Source: Lachnospiraceae bacterium (GTDB lineage: Bacteria; Bacillota; Clostridia; Lachnospirales; Lachnospiraceae). Taken from it: a stretch of DNA of 64,000 bases. Below the pieces are notes generated by a model, which searched no databases, had not been told where the DNA came from, and was given only the letters and a program-made list of their open reading frames with translations. Below, piece after piece: positions 8,456 to 16,270 of the stretch (its first letter is position 1; the number at the start of each line of letters is the position of its first letter). Made by a program: the position numbers and the translations under genes. The stretch spans positions 62,001 through 126,000 of the forward strand of contig FZRB01000007.1 of the NCBI GenBank assembly GCA_900199595.1, read 5' to 3'.

Positions 8456-9397
8456 TCATCCAAGAAGCAGATACACAAAATATCCCGAATAGGCCAGCAG
8501 CATGATAATTCCCCCTGCTCTTCCAAGTCGCTTGTTCTTTACTGTAAGCAGCCAGAGGAGAATAGCAGCAAAGAGTGCCATAAATCCGTCAAACATAAAA
8601 TTTGCCGCTTCTGATATATATGGAAGATCTATTATTACACTTGTTATTCCTAGTATAAACAGTATATTGAAAAGGTTACTTCCTACTATATTTCCGATTG
8701 CGAGATCTACATTTCCTTTTTTTGCTGCAGTCACAGAAGTCATAAGCTCCGGAAGGGATGTACCGAAAGCAACTATAGTAAGACCTATGACTCTGTCTGA
8801 AACTCCGAAGGTTCTGGCAACTGCCGAAGCCCCATCTACTGTTATATCACTTCCAAAGATGATTGCTGCCAGACCACCAAGTATAAATATGGGTATCAGC
8901 CAGAGCTTGACATCTTTCGTTTCTTCATCTTCACCTCCATGTGTTTTCGCATACCACATGAGATAGCCGATATAGCCTGCAAGCATGATCAGAAATATAA
9001 TTCCGGTCACTCTGGTAATACTTCCGCCTACTGTACCCCAGGTAATAAAGAGTATTGTAGAAAAAATCATGAACGGAATATCTATTCTTACCGTGTCCCT
9101 TTTAACACTAAGAACTGTAATAACCGAGGTTATACCGAGAATAAGCAGGATATTCATAATATTGCTTCCCAGTACATTTCCGATGGATATACCATTATTT
9201 CCTTTTACTGCCGCACTGATACTGACGGCTGCCTCCGGAGCACTGGTTCCCATAGCCACTATGGTAAGACCGATAACTATCTGAGGAACCCCCAGCTTCT
9301 TAGCTATAGCAGCGGCGCCATCAACAAAAAAGTCTGCTCCCTTGATAAGGAGCAGGAATCCTATTATTATTTTCAAAAAACTAATTACTAAGTCCAA
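8456..9397 (-). CDS. Calcium/sodium antiporter (CaCA family, YrbG-like)
   Basis: A 313-residue membrane exchanger with about ten hydrophobic helices. The two inverted alpha repeats of the CaCA family are plain: IGLTIVAMGTSAPEAAVS with GNVLGSNIMNILLILG near residues 40-90, and IGLTIVAFGTSLPELMTS with GNIVGSNLFNILFILG near residues 200-255. The acidic Glu of each repeat (SAPEA, SLPEL) is kept, as expected for ion binding. It would export calcium in exchange for sodium. The start appears to be TTG, with AGGAAG about twelve bases before it; no better ATG precedes the first helix. It ends 33 bases before the promoter of the aminotransferase gene. Confidence 0.88.
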   Translation of the reverse strand: MDLVISFLKIIIGFLLLIKGADFFVDGAAAIAKKLGVPQIVIGLTIVAMGTSAPEAAVSISAAVKGNNGISIGNVLGSNIMNILLILGITSVITVLSVKRDTVRIDIPFMIFSTILFITWGTVGGSITRVTGIIFLIMLAGYIGYLMWYAKTHGGEDEETKDVKLWLIPIFILGGLAAIIFGSDITVDGASAVARTFGVSDRVIGLTIVAFGTSLPELMTSVTAAKKGNVDLAIGNIVGSNLFNILFILGITSVIIDLPYISEAANFMFDGFMALFAAILLWLLTVKNKRLGRAGGIIMLLAYSGYFVYLLLG

Positions 9398-9568
9398 TGA
9401 TTTTTTACACTTCCTTCTGGATAATAAAACTGGTGCTGATATTATTGATAATAACTAAAGCACTGGGACAAATGTACCACATGAAACGGCTGTTTTCAAC
9501 CATTTAGAAAACATCCACCATTATAAAGATGCTAAATCCTTACTATTCATGATATGTCAGAATTGAAT

Positions 9569-9937
9569 TCAGTCATATATCATGTCTAAAATCTCCTTCA
9601 TTTCTTCAGGAGTGACTCCGCTCATCTTTGCTTTATCCACAGCTTCAGAGAGCAGCTTCTCTATCTGTCTCAGATTCTCTTCCTTTAGGAACTCAGCATT
9701 CTGCGCCTTAACAAAACTGCCTCTTCCTGTATAGGTTTCAATGAAACCATCTCTCTCCAGTTCCTCATAGGCACGTTTAGTGGTGATAAGACTTACTCTC
9801 ATCTGCATGGCCAAATTACGCATCGAAGGGAGAGCATCCCCTGGGGAAAGCTCTCCGCTCATTATCATAGCTTTTATTTGATTAACGATCTGTATATAGA
9901 TCGGATCATTCGAAGAATTCGTTAGTATAATATCCAT
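9569..9937 (-). CDS. GntR-family transcriptional regulator, YtrA subfamily
   Basis: A 122-residue DNA-binding protein. Residues 10-75 are the GntR winged helix (PIYIQIVNQIKAMIMSGELSPGDALPSMRNLA, ending TYTGRGSFV). The short C-terminal part of about 45 residues, mostly helical, is what defines the YtrA subfamily, whose members usually repress neighbouring ABC transporter operons. Here it is the last gene of the operon that begins at 13301, and the 35-bp palindrome over the operon promoter is its likely operator (inference). AGGTG seven bases before ATG marks the start. The 24-base gap to the CPBP gene contains part of copy 2 of the GAGTCA element. Confidence 0.88.
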   Translation of the reverse strand: MDIILTNSSNDPIYIQIVNQIKAMIMSGELSPGDALPSMRNLAMQMRVSLITTKRAYEELERDGFIETYTGRGSFVKAQNAEFLKEENLRQIEKLLSEAVDKAKMSGVTPEEMKEILDMIYD

Positions 9938-9958
9938 ATATTTACACCTATTAAAAAT

Positions 9959-9987
9959 GAGTCAGTTGGACCGGTTCATTTTGACAC
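9959..9987 (+). repeat. GAGTCA-N17-TGACTC element, copy 2
   Basis: GAGTCA, 17 bases with GGACCGGTTC in the middle, then TGACAC (one change from TGACTC). It overlaps the 3' end of the CPBP gene, the TGA stop lying inside the first arm. It is in the opposite orientation to copies 1 and 3. Confidence 0.65.
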
Positions 9988-10825
9988 ATTTTTTTGTCAT
10001 ATATATCCAGCATGGAATTCCTATCAGAAGTGCCGGAACCAGCATGCAGCAGCCAATTATAAAGTTTTTCCCTTCCACCAGTTCACCTGAAAGGAATATT
10101 GAAAATAGCACATTGCATACTGTGTCTATAACTGCATGTGCGATGATTGGTGCAACCACCGAATCTGTCATCTTACGAAGAAGCTGCATTATTGCTCCTA
10201 AAAAGATACAAAGTACACACATAAGAGCTATATTGGTTATGGGGAAAGCCGGTGCGTCTTTTCCGAAATTCAGACCTATCGTAATAAGCGGCGGTATATG
10301 CCAGAGTCCCCAGATGATTCCGCCTATGATGATAGAACCATGGAGTCCAAACAGTTTTTCCAGTTTATCATAGAGGAATGCTCTCCATCCCAGCTCCTCA
10401 CCAATAAGGATAAATGCCGCTATATAAAACTCGACGCTTTTTACGGAAATTGCTGCTATTACTTCCAGGAGTCCGTTTTCCGCTTTGATGGTAAAGCCTG
10501 CTCCGAGCACGATTGTTATTATAACACAGTTCAGTAATCCAAATGCAACCGGAAGTAATACCGAAAGCAGATATCCTTTAAAATGCCCTGTAAATTTCGG
10601 AAAAAGTATATCATCTCTGAAGCCTTCGTGAAAGACATATCTTGCTGCTATACATCCTATAGCAGGACTGAAGGTCGCCAGATAATAGCACAAATACTCA
10701 AAAGGTGTGATTGTACCTTCTAATTCATTTCCTGAAATGCCTTTCCACCCGAAGGTCATCATAATGCCAAATGTGATCAGAAGGAATACGCCGATCTGGG
10801 CATAAGTCTTTTTCTTAGATGTCAT
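9962..10825 (-). CDS. CPBP family intramembrane glutamic endopeptidase
   Basis: A 287-residue membrane protein with about eight helices and the CPBP (Abi/CAAX-like protease) signatures: motif 1 EELGWRAFLYDKL near residue 144 and motif 2 GIIWGLWHIPPL near residue 169, followed by the third-motif His in VVAPIIAHAVIDTVCNV. Such proteins are often linked to bacteriocin self-protection or peptide processing and often sit with ABC-2 transporters; that role here is inference. It overlaps the upstream permease gene by 11 bases, so translation is probably coupled. Confidence 0.88.
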   Translation of the reverse strand: MTSKKKTYAQIGVFLLITFGIMMTFGWKGISGNELEGTITPFEYLCYYLATFSPAIGCIAARYVFHEGFRDDILFPKFTGHFKGYLLSVLLPVAFGLLNCVIITIVLGAGFTIKAENGLLEVIAAISVKSVEFYIAAFILIGEELGWRAFLYDKLEKLFGLHGSIIIGGIIWGLWHIPPLITIGLNFGKDAPAFPITNIALMCVLCIFLGAIMQLLRKMTDSVVAPIIAHAVIDTVCNVLFSIFLSGELVEGKNFIIGCCMLVPALLIGIPCWIYMTKKCVKMNRSN

Positions 10826-11615
10826 CTCTCAGCACCCCCTTCTTATAAACTCTGCAGGAGATACGATAGGATATGTAATAGAAAAGAACAACAAGATGAT
10901 AACACATTGCCCAGACTATATACCCCTTCAGAGTCATATTCGTTACAAATTTCTTCAGTTCAGCCGAAAGGACTTCAAAACCTTTACCACTTCCCTCCGG
11001 TGTTTCTGATATCTGTCTAAAGATCCTGATTAAAATAACTAAAATTCCTTTATCTCCCATCAGCCACTCGATATTTCCGAAAAGCAGGTAAATGGAAACA
11101 ATCAGAAATATAACTACAGAGATAAGAATTCTTATTACTGAAGCCTTATCGGCTCCGAATCTAAAGGCAAGGGGAAGCTCTATCGCATTCAGGAAGATAA
11201 AACAGAAAATAATTCCCAGGTAAAGCTCTGACATATTTATAACTGCACCGGTTACAAGACTGCAGACAATATCATTTATCACACAAATGGTCAGAGAAAC
11301 AAAATACAGAATAAATGTACTCATATATCTTGATGCCACTATACTTTTTCCGCCTTCAGGAAGTGATATTCCATAGAAGCCCCAGCTTCTCGAATCTTCA
11401 ACCTTGATCAGATAATTAAAGCCCATCAATCCTATATAGATGACTATCATAAAGTCAAACATTCCTGCCATGGGTTCTATAACCTCAACTGTCAAATTCT
11501 TTCCGGCTGCTATCAATACAGCAATCACTAATATGTATATGAACATAAGCGACGCTGCCATGATCATTATTTTATTTTTTATCAGATATAAATCTTTATA
11601 TATAAGACCTCTCAT
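10815..11615 (-). CDS. ABC-2 type permease (second of pair)
   Basis: A 266-residue membrane protein with six predicted helices and the start MRGLIYKDLYLIKNKI, a pattern shared with ABC-2 permeases of the YtrC/YtrD or ABC2_membrane_5 kind: a short amphipathic segment and then the first helix. The large hydrophilic loop lies near residues 195-235. Its ATG overlaps the stop codon of the preceding permease gene (ATGA), and its 3' end overlaps the CPBP gene. With the ATPase at 12426-13301 and the other permease it would form one exporter. The substrate is unknown. Confidence 0.8.
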   Translation of the reverse strand: MRGLIYKDLYLIKNKIMIMAASLMFIYILVIAVLIAAGKNLTVEVIEPMAGMFDFMIVIYIGLMGFNYLIKVEDSRSWGFYGISLPEGGKSIVASRYMSTFILYFVSLTICVINDIVCSLVTGAVINMSELYLGIIFCFIFLNAIELPLAFRFGADKASVIRILISVVIFLIVSIYLLFGNIEWLMGDKGILVILIRIFRQISETPEGSGKGFEVLSAELKKFVTNMTLKGYIVWAMCYHLVVLFYYISYRISCRVYKKGVLRDDI

Positions 11616-12388
11616 ACGTGCCTGCCCTCATTTTTCACTAATCGCACACTGATAAAGAAACAGATTAAGGTAAAAATAAAGCCTGTCAGAATTGGAACAA
11701 TGTATAATCCTTTCAGGTATCGGGTTAGTTCCTGAAGCTTTTCAAGTATCATTTCCAACTTACCATTTGCAGACAAAATACCGTCAATGATAAAGCCAAT
11801 TACCATTATGATCATTATCGGCAGAACTTTTATAATATCAGCTTTTTTCGAATTCTGACCTTTATATACATATTCGATAAGTGTAAAATAATCTCCCATC
11901 ACCAGACATACGATTGAACCGTATATTAGTAAAAGAATGCCTTCATGAGCACCGAGACCAGAATGGAATATGCCTTCCAGGGTTACACCCGATACTGACT
12001 GCATAAGTATCAATTCACCAACGCCACATAAAAGGCTTATCAGAAATATGCCGAATGTAAGCAGGAATCTTACCCCGATTACCCTTTCCGGTTTCATCCC
12101 CGAGGACATCATGTACTGATGCCATCCGGTTATATAATCCTTATTGATGATTCCCATAATATGCTCCTCGCACGTTGCCAGAATTATTCCTGCTATTATA
12201 GAAAAGTAAAGGGAAACCTGTAATATATCAGAAATCGAATCCTTATCAGTAACATATCTTGCTATATTCCCATACCTTGCAGAAAGAGCTATTATAAAAC
12301 CCATCAGAAATAATCCGGCAAAGATTCCGAAAGTTATCAGAAGATTTTTTCGTATTAAATATATGTCTCTATATATAAGTTGTTTCAT
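11612..12388 (-). CDS. ABC-2 type permease (first of pair)
   Basis: A 258-residue membrane protein with six predicted helices, starting MKQLIYRDIYLIRKNLLI, closely parallel to the start of the next permease, so the two are likely paralogous half-transporters. AAAGG seven bases before the ATG at 12388 supports that start; a TTG fifteen bases further upstream is in frame but has no good binding site. The ORF lies 37 bases after the ATPase stop and overlaps the next gene by four bases. Confidence 0.8.
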   Translation of the reverse strand: MKQLIYRDIYLIRKNLLITFGIFAGLFLMGFIIALSARYGNIARYVTDKDSISDILQVSLYFSIIAGIILATCEEHIMGIINKDYITGWHQYMMSSGMKPERVIGVRFLLTFGIFLISLLCGVGELILMQSVSGVTLEGIFHSGLGAHEGILLLIYGSIVCLVMGDYFTLIEYVYKGQNSKKADIIKVLPIMIIMVIGFIIDGILSANGKLEMILEKLQELTRYLKGLYIVPILTGFIFTLICFFISVRLVKNEGRHV

Positions 12389-12425
12389 ATGGATACCTTT
12401 CAATGAGATTCTGTGTAGCGAACAC

Positions 12426-13301
12426 TTACTTCCATTCGCCCTTATCTCGGTTTACATAAAATAGCATAATCTCTTCCAGTGTTGTCTTATCGATCACAGC
12501 CCCTGAGAACTTTTTAGAGGCCTTATCCCTGTCACTTACCATCACTTCTGCTCCAAAATCCGTAACTCTTGCGCTGATGTAATCTTCTCTATCAAAATCC
12601 TTAAAGTCCTTCTTTGAACATTTAACAACTCCATGGCTATCCAGGATTTCATCCTTGATTCCCGTAATAAGGATTTTTCCTTTATCTATGAATGTAACCA
12701 TGTCGGCCACCTTCTCAAGGTCGGATGTAATGTGTGATGACATCAGGATTGAATTATCCTCGTCCTGAAGATACTCAAGAAATATATCCAGAATCTCATT
12801 TCTTACAACCGGGTCAAGTCCCGTAGTTGCTTCGTCCATAATCAGAAGCTTTGCATTATGAGAAAGACCCGCAGCAATCTGAAGCTTCATTTTCATACCC
12901 TTTGAGAACTGTCCGAACTTCTTCTTAAAAGGAAGCTGGAATCTGTCTAGATAATTCATAAAGCATTCATTATCCCACTCTTTCCATATACCACCCATAA
13001 TCTTCGTCAGCTGCTTAGCTGACAGATCATCATTAAAGGGAAGTACATCGAAGATTGCAGCTATATGCTCCTTCACTTCATATTCATGTTCCGGCATCTC
13101 CTTGCCCAGAAGCTTAATCTCTCCACTATCCCACTTAAGAATATTGAGGAGTGAATTGATAGTCGTAGTCTTACCTGCACCATTCTGTCCGATAAAGCCC
13201 ATAATGCTTCCCTTTGGAACATTAAAACTCACATTATCAAGAGTAAATCCATCATATTTCTTAGTAAGGTTCTTTATTTCAATTGCATTTTCAAAATCCA
13301 T
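12426..13301 (-). CDS. ABC transporter ATP-binding protein (ABC-2 exporter, YtrB-like)
   Basis: A 291-residue ATPase. It has Walker A GQNGAGKTTT near residue 38, the signature segment FSKGMKMKLQIAAGLSH, Walker B LLIMDEATTGLDP and the H-loop SSHITSDLEKVADM. The C-terminal 70 residues are the accessory domain common in YtrB/BcrA-type exporters. The ATG at 13301 follows GGAGG with five bases between; a first in-frame ATG at 13313 lies just before that binding site and is less likely. It is the first gene of the operon ending with the YtrA-type regulator. Confidence 0.9.
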   Translation of the reverse strand: MDFENAIEIKNLTKKYDGFTLDNVSFNVPKGSIMGFIGQNGAGKTTTINSLLNILKWDSGEIKLLGKEMPEHEYEVKEHIAAIFDVLPFNDDLSAKQLTKIMGGIWKEWDNECFMNYLDRFQLPFKKKFGQFSKGMKMKLQIAAGLSHNAKLLIMDEATTGLDPVVRNEILDIFLEYLQDEDNSILMSSHITSDLEKVADMVTFIDKGKILITGIKDEILDSHGVVKCSKKDFKDFDREDYISARVTDFGAEVMVSDRDKASKKFSGAVIDKTTLEEIMLFYVNRDKGEWK

Positions 13302-13316
13302 AACAGCCTCCATAAA

Positions 13317-13345
13317 GAGTCAATCCGAAGCGTCTTTTCTGACTC
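13317..13345 (-). repeat. GAGTCA-N17-TGACTC element, copy 3
   Basis: GAGTCA, 17 bases, TGACTC, in the 5' leader of the ABC-2 operon between the palindromic operator and the ribosome binding site. The inner 17 bases are less like the other two copies but keep GACGCTTC at the centre. Spacing is identical in all three copies. Confidence 0.65.
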
Positions 13346-13354
13346 ATATCACAT

Positions 13355-13389
13355 GGTATATTGTATATATTCGATATACACAATATACC
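13355..13389. promoter_or_regulatory. 35-bp palindromic operator, probable site of the YtrA-type regulator
   Basis: Perfect 10-bp outer arms GGTATATTGT and ACAATATACC enclose a further GTATAT/ATATAC symmetry. The element covers the -10 box and the presumed transcription start of the ABC-2 operon. Short AT-rich inverted repeats over the promoter are typical of autoregulated YtrA operons; binding here is inferred. Confidence 0.7.
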
Positions 13390-13410
13390 ATCTTCATATA
13401 TACAAGTCAA
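13382..13410 (-). promoter_or_regulatory. Promoter of the ABC-2 operon
   Basis: On the minus strand, TTGACT (13410-13405), 17-base spacer, TATATT (13387-13382). The -10 box lies inside the 35-bp palindrome, which suits repression. Confidence 0.75.
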
Positions 13411-13473
13411 CCCTGAGTTTAAAAAAGTTTTTTCCCTGACTAAATCATTACTATTTATAGTAACAATTGACAT

Positions 13474-13502
13474 TTGACAAATATAAACTTCAGGTGTATA
13501 CT
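13474..13502 (+). promoter_or_regulatory. Promoter of the tyrA-aroA operon
   Basis: TTGACA (13474-13479), 17-base spacer, TATACT (13497-13502). A second TTGACA lies just upstream. The gap to the start codon is about 110 bases, leaving room for a leader. Confidence 0.7.
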
Positions 13503-13523
13503 TTGCTACGTTAAAGCGATAAA

Positions 13524-13581
13524 GTGACATAAGTCAAAATGAGTTCCTGCTTGCAGAAAAAGCATATTGACTTTATGACAT
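13524..13581 (+). promoter_or_regulatory. Leader hairpin before tyrA
   Basis: The sequence AAGTCAAAATG and, 25 bases on, CATATTGACTT form a stem with one mismatch that can extend through GTGACAT/ATGACAT. No T-box consensus and no T-run were seen. The first arm also resembles an edge of the GAGTCA element (GTCAAAATGA then GTTCCT). Function is unknown. Confidence 0.4.
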
Positions 13582-13619
13582 CAACAATTAATACATTAAT
13601 TATTGAGGAGAAAACTATT

Positions 13620-14756
13620 ATGATAGCAATCTTAGAGAATAATGCCACAGATGATCAGATAGAAAAGCTTACCGGCTGGTTTGAAGAGCAGGGCATGCGC
13701 TGCCAGCTGTCCCGAGGAGAATTCCAGACAATACTTGGAATTATCGGTGATACAACTAAGCTCGATACTGAACTCATAGCTTCTCTGGATATCGTTAAAT
13801 CAGTTACAAGGATCACAAATCCGGGTAAAAAAGATAATCAGAAATCAAAGAATAAGGATGGCGACTTCCACCGCTCCGGTATTAAAACAGTCGGAATAAT
13901 CGGACTTGGTCTTATCGGCGGTTCCTTCGCCAAGGCATATAAAGAAAATTCCAATGCAAAGGTTCTTGGCTTCAATAGAAGCACGGCTACAACGCATTTT
14001 GCAATGATGGACGGAACCCTTGACGGCGAGCTGATACTTAAAAACGAAAGTGAAGCAGCAGAAAATGAAAAGGGAAGTCTCCTTTCCGACTGCGATCTTG
14101 TTATTATTTCACTCTACAATCAGGCTATAATTGATTTTGTAAAGAACAATGCCAAGAACTTCAAGAAGGGCTCACTGGTTATCGACGCCGGTGGTCTAAA
14201 GAGACGTATCTGCAGGGAATGCTTCCCTGTTGCAAAGGAGAATGGATTCATCTTTGCAGGCGGACATCCTATGGCAGGTAAAAAGTTTTCCGGCTACAAA
14301 TACAGTACAGGCAAGCTCTACAGAGACGCTTCCATGATAATAGTACCTGATGAATCCTATGACATGTTCCTTATTGAACGTATCAAGGATGCTCTTGCAC
14401 CATGTAACTTCGGACGAATCACTGTTACCAGCGCCGACAAGCATGACCAGATGATCGCATTTACCTCTGAGATGGCACATATCGTATCAAATGCTTATAT
14501 CAAGAGCCCTACTGCAAAAGAACATCTTGGTTTCTCAGCCGGCAGCTACAAGGATATGACAAGAGTAGCCTGGTTAAATGAAGATATGTGGACAGAAATC
14601 TTTATGGAAAATAAGGATAATCTTATATATGAGCTTGACACTATCATCAATTATCTGGGAGAATACAAGAAAGCTCTGGAAACAGAAGACAGCAAATTCC
14701 TCCATGATATACTTCATGACGGAAAAGTCGCCAAGGAAGAGGTTGATGGCATCTGA
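13620..14756 (+). CDS. tyrA: Prephenate dehydrogenase with N-terminal DAHP-synthase-type regulatory domain
   Basis: A 378-residue protein. Residues 1-68 (MIAILENNATDDQI, CQLSRGEFQTILGIIGDT, ASLDIVKSVTRITNP) match the ferredoxin-like regulatory domain seen at the N-terminus of type I-beta DAHP synthases, not the usual TyrA architecture. A charged linker of about 18 residues follows. From residue 88 comes the NAD-binding Rossmann fold (GIIGLGLIGGSFAKAY), then HPMAGKKFSGYKYS and a helical C-terminus with TSEMAHIVSNAY. It converts prephenate to 4-hydroxyphenylpyruvate in tyrosine synthesis. The regulatory domain may confer feedback by an aromatic amino acid (inference). GAGGAG nine bases before the ATG at 13620 sets the start. 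aroA follows after 60 bases. Confidence 0.88.
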   Translation: MIAILENNATDDQIEKLTGWFEEQGMRCQLSRGEFQTILGIIGDTTKLDTELIASLDIVKSVTRITNPGKKDNQKSKNKDGDFHRSGIKTVGIIGLGLIGGSFAKAYKENSNAKVLGFNRSTATTHFAMMDGTLDGELILKNESEAAENEKGSLLSDCDLVIISLYNQAIIDFVKNNAKNFKKGSLVIDAGGLKRRICRECFPVAKENGFIFAGGHPMAGKKFSGYKYSTGKLYRDASMIIVPDESYDMFLIERIKDALAPCNFGRITVTSADKHDQMIAFTSEMAHIVSNAYIKSPTAKEHLGFSAGSYKDMTRVAWLNEDMWTEIFMENKDNLIYELDTIINYLGEYKKALETEDSKFLHDILHDGKVAKEEVDGI

Positions 14757-14816
14757 TGTTTTCAGCAATTGCATGACCTGAATAGTTACGATAATTAACT
14801 AATTTGAGAGTAATCT

Positions 14817-16265
14817 ATGAATACTAACGATATAAAAAACGACAAAATCACATATGATGAATCATCTGACCTGGTTATCATTGATGCTTCATCAGCCGAT
14901 ATCGATGGCAGGGTTCGGGCAATAGCCTCCAAATCCCATGCTCATCGTCTTCTTATTGCGGCCGCATTATCTGACAGGCAATCCCGAATCATCACTTCAG
15001 ATACGTCAAAGGATATAGAGGCAACCATCGGGTGCCTGAATGCTCTTGGCGCCACAATTACCAGGGAAAGAGATTATATCTCTGTCACTCCAATTTCAAT
15101 CAGTAATAATCCAGTAGCACATTCTATTCAGAATTCTCAGTTCATTCCTGCCGACTGCGGCGAAAGTGGTTCCACTCTCAGGTTTATGATTCCAATTATT
15201 GGAGCACTTGGAATAAACACTTCTATTACCATGCATGGAAGACTTAGCGAGCGCCCGCTTTCTCCTATGTACGAGGAGTTGATAGCGCATGGCATGCAGC
15301 TTTCCCCACAGGGTTCCAATCCTCTTTTTATATCGGGACGGTTGAATGCAGGTGAATATACCATAGCCGGAAATATCTCATCTCAGTTTGTCACCGGTCT
15401 TCTTCTGGCACTTCCCATAGTCAAATTATTTAATGCTAACGAGCCTGCCACTGATAATGATTACAATAACAACCGTATTGCTTCACCGATAAGCACCCTT
15501 CACGTAACCGGAAGACTCGAGTCCCGTCCATATGTGGATATTACTCTGGATGCGCTTAAGAGTTCGGATATATTCATAACAGAAGAACGACTTGATAATG
15601 GCGACACCTTATTCCATATTCCTGCAGATCAGACTTATCATGTAAATGAAAATGTCATAGTTGACGGAGACTGGTCAAATGCCGCATTTTTCCTTGCAGC
15701 CGGTGCTATCATGGCACCTAAGCATGAAGGAAAAAACATCACTATGAACGGATTAAATACTGAGTCTTTACAGGGAGATAAGAAAGTTCTTTCTATTCTT
15801 GAAAAGTTCGGTGCAGATATACAAATCTCTGAAGATAATAGCATTATAAATGGTAATCAGTTAATTACTATTTCACCTGCTCCTCTTCACGGAATAGATA
15901 TAGATGCTGCTGATATTCCTGATCTTGTTCCTATTCTATCTGTTGTTGCTTCAGTAGCAGAAGGTACAACAACCATCAGAAATATCGAAAGACTGAGAAT
16001 CAAGGAAAGTGACCGGGTAAAGACAGTAATAGAAACCCTGTCAGCCCTCGGAGCCGATATATATGAAGAGAATAATACTATTGTAATAAACGGAAAAGAA
16101 TACCTCGCGGGAGGAGCTGTTGATTCCTTTAATGATCACAGAATTGCCATGGCGGCAGCAATTGCTTCCCTGAGATGTAAGAATAAAGTTATAATAAAAA
16201 ATCCCCGGGCAGTCGATAAGTCCTACCCGGGATTCTATGATGATTTAATACAGATTCTTCACTGA
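14817..16265 (+). CDS. aroA: 3-phosphoshikimate 1-carboxyvinyltransferase (EPSP synthase)
   Basis: A 482-residue cytosolic enzyme that joins phosphoenolpyruvate to shikimate 3-phosphate. Family motifs are SKSHAHRLLIAAAL near residue 40, CGESGSTLRFMIPIIGALG near 106, DGDWSNAAFFLAAGA, RIKESDRVKTVIETL near 395 and FNDHRIAMAAAIASL near 440. The protein is about 50 residues longer than usual: there is an N-terminal extension of about 20 residues and an Asn-rich insert (NANEPATDNDYNNNRI) near residue 205. Following tyrA, it forms an aromatic amino-acid operon. Its last 60 bases also contain, on the other strand, the terminator of the convergent gene. Confidence 0.93.
   Translation: MNTNDIKNDKITYDESSDLVIIDASSADIDGRVRAIASKSHAHRLLIAAALSDRQSRIITSDTSKDIEATIGCLNALGATITRERDYISVTPISISNNPVAHSIQNSQFIPADCGESGSTLRFMIPIIGALGINTSITMHGRLSERPLSPMYEELIAHGMQLSPQGSNPLFISGRLNAGEYTIAGNISSQFVTGLLLALPIVKLFNANEPATDNDYNNNRIASPISTLHVTGRLESRPYVDITLDALKSSDIFITEERLDNGDTLFHIPADQTYHVNENVIVDGDWSNAAFFLAAGAIMAPKHEGKNITMNGLNTESLQGDKKVLSILEKFGADIQISEDNSIINGNQLITISPAPLHGIDIDAADIPDLVPILSVVASVAEGTTTIRNIERLRIKESDRVKTVIETLSALGADIYEENNTIVINGKEYLAGGAVDSFNDHRIAMAAAIASLRCKNKVIIKNPRAVDKSYPGFYDDLIQILH
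16195..16233 (-). terminator. Terminator of the convergent membrane-protein gene, inside the aroA 3' end
   Basis: On the minus strand ATCCCGGG and CCCGGGGAT form a stem with one bulge, followed by TTTTTTATTAT. The whole signal is within aroA coding sequence, six bases beyond a five-base convergent gap. Confidence 0.6.
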
Positions 16266-16270
16266 CGCTC

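Noticed and set aside
9398-9568. Small gene or RNA in the gap between the GntR and antiporter genes
   Set aside because: No frame with a binding site and no strong stem was seen.
13503-13619. T-box riboswitch before tyrA
   Set aside because: No AGGGTGGNACCGCG-like T-box sequence and no terminator run.
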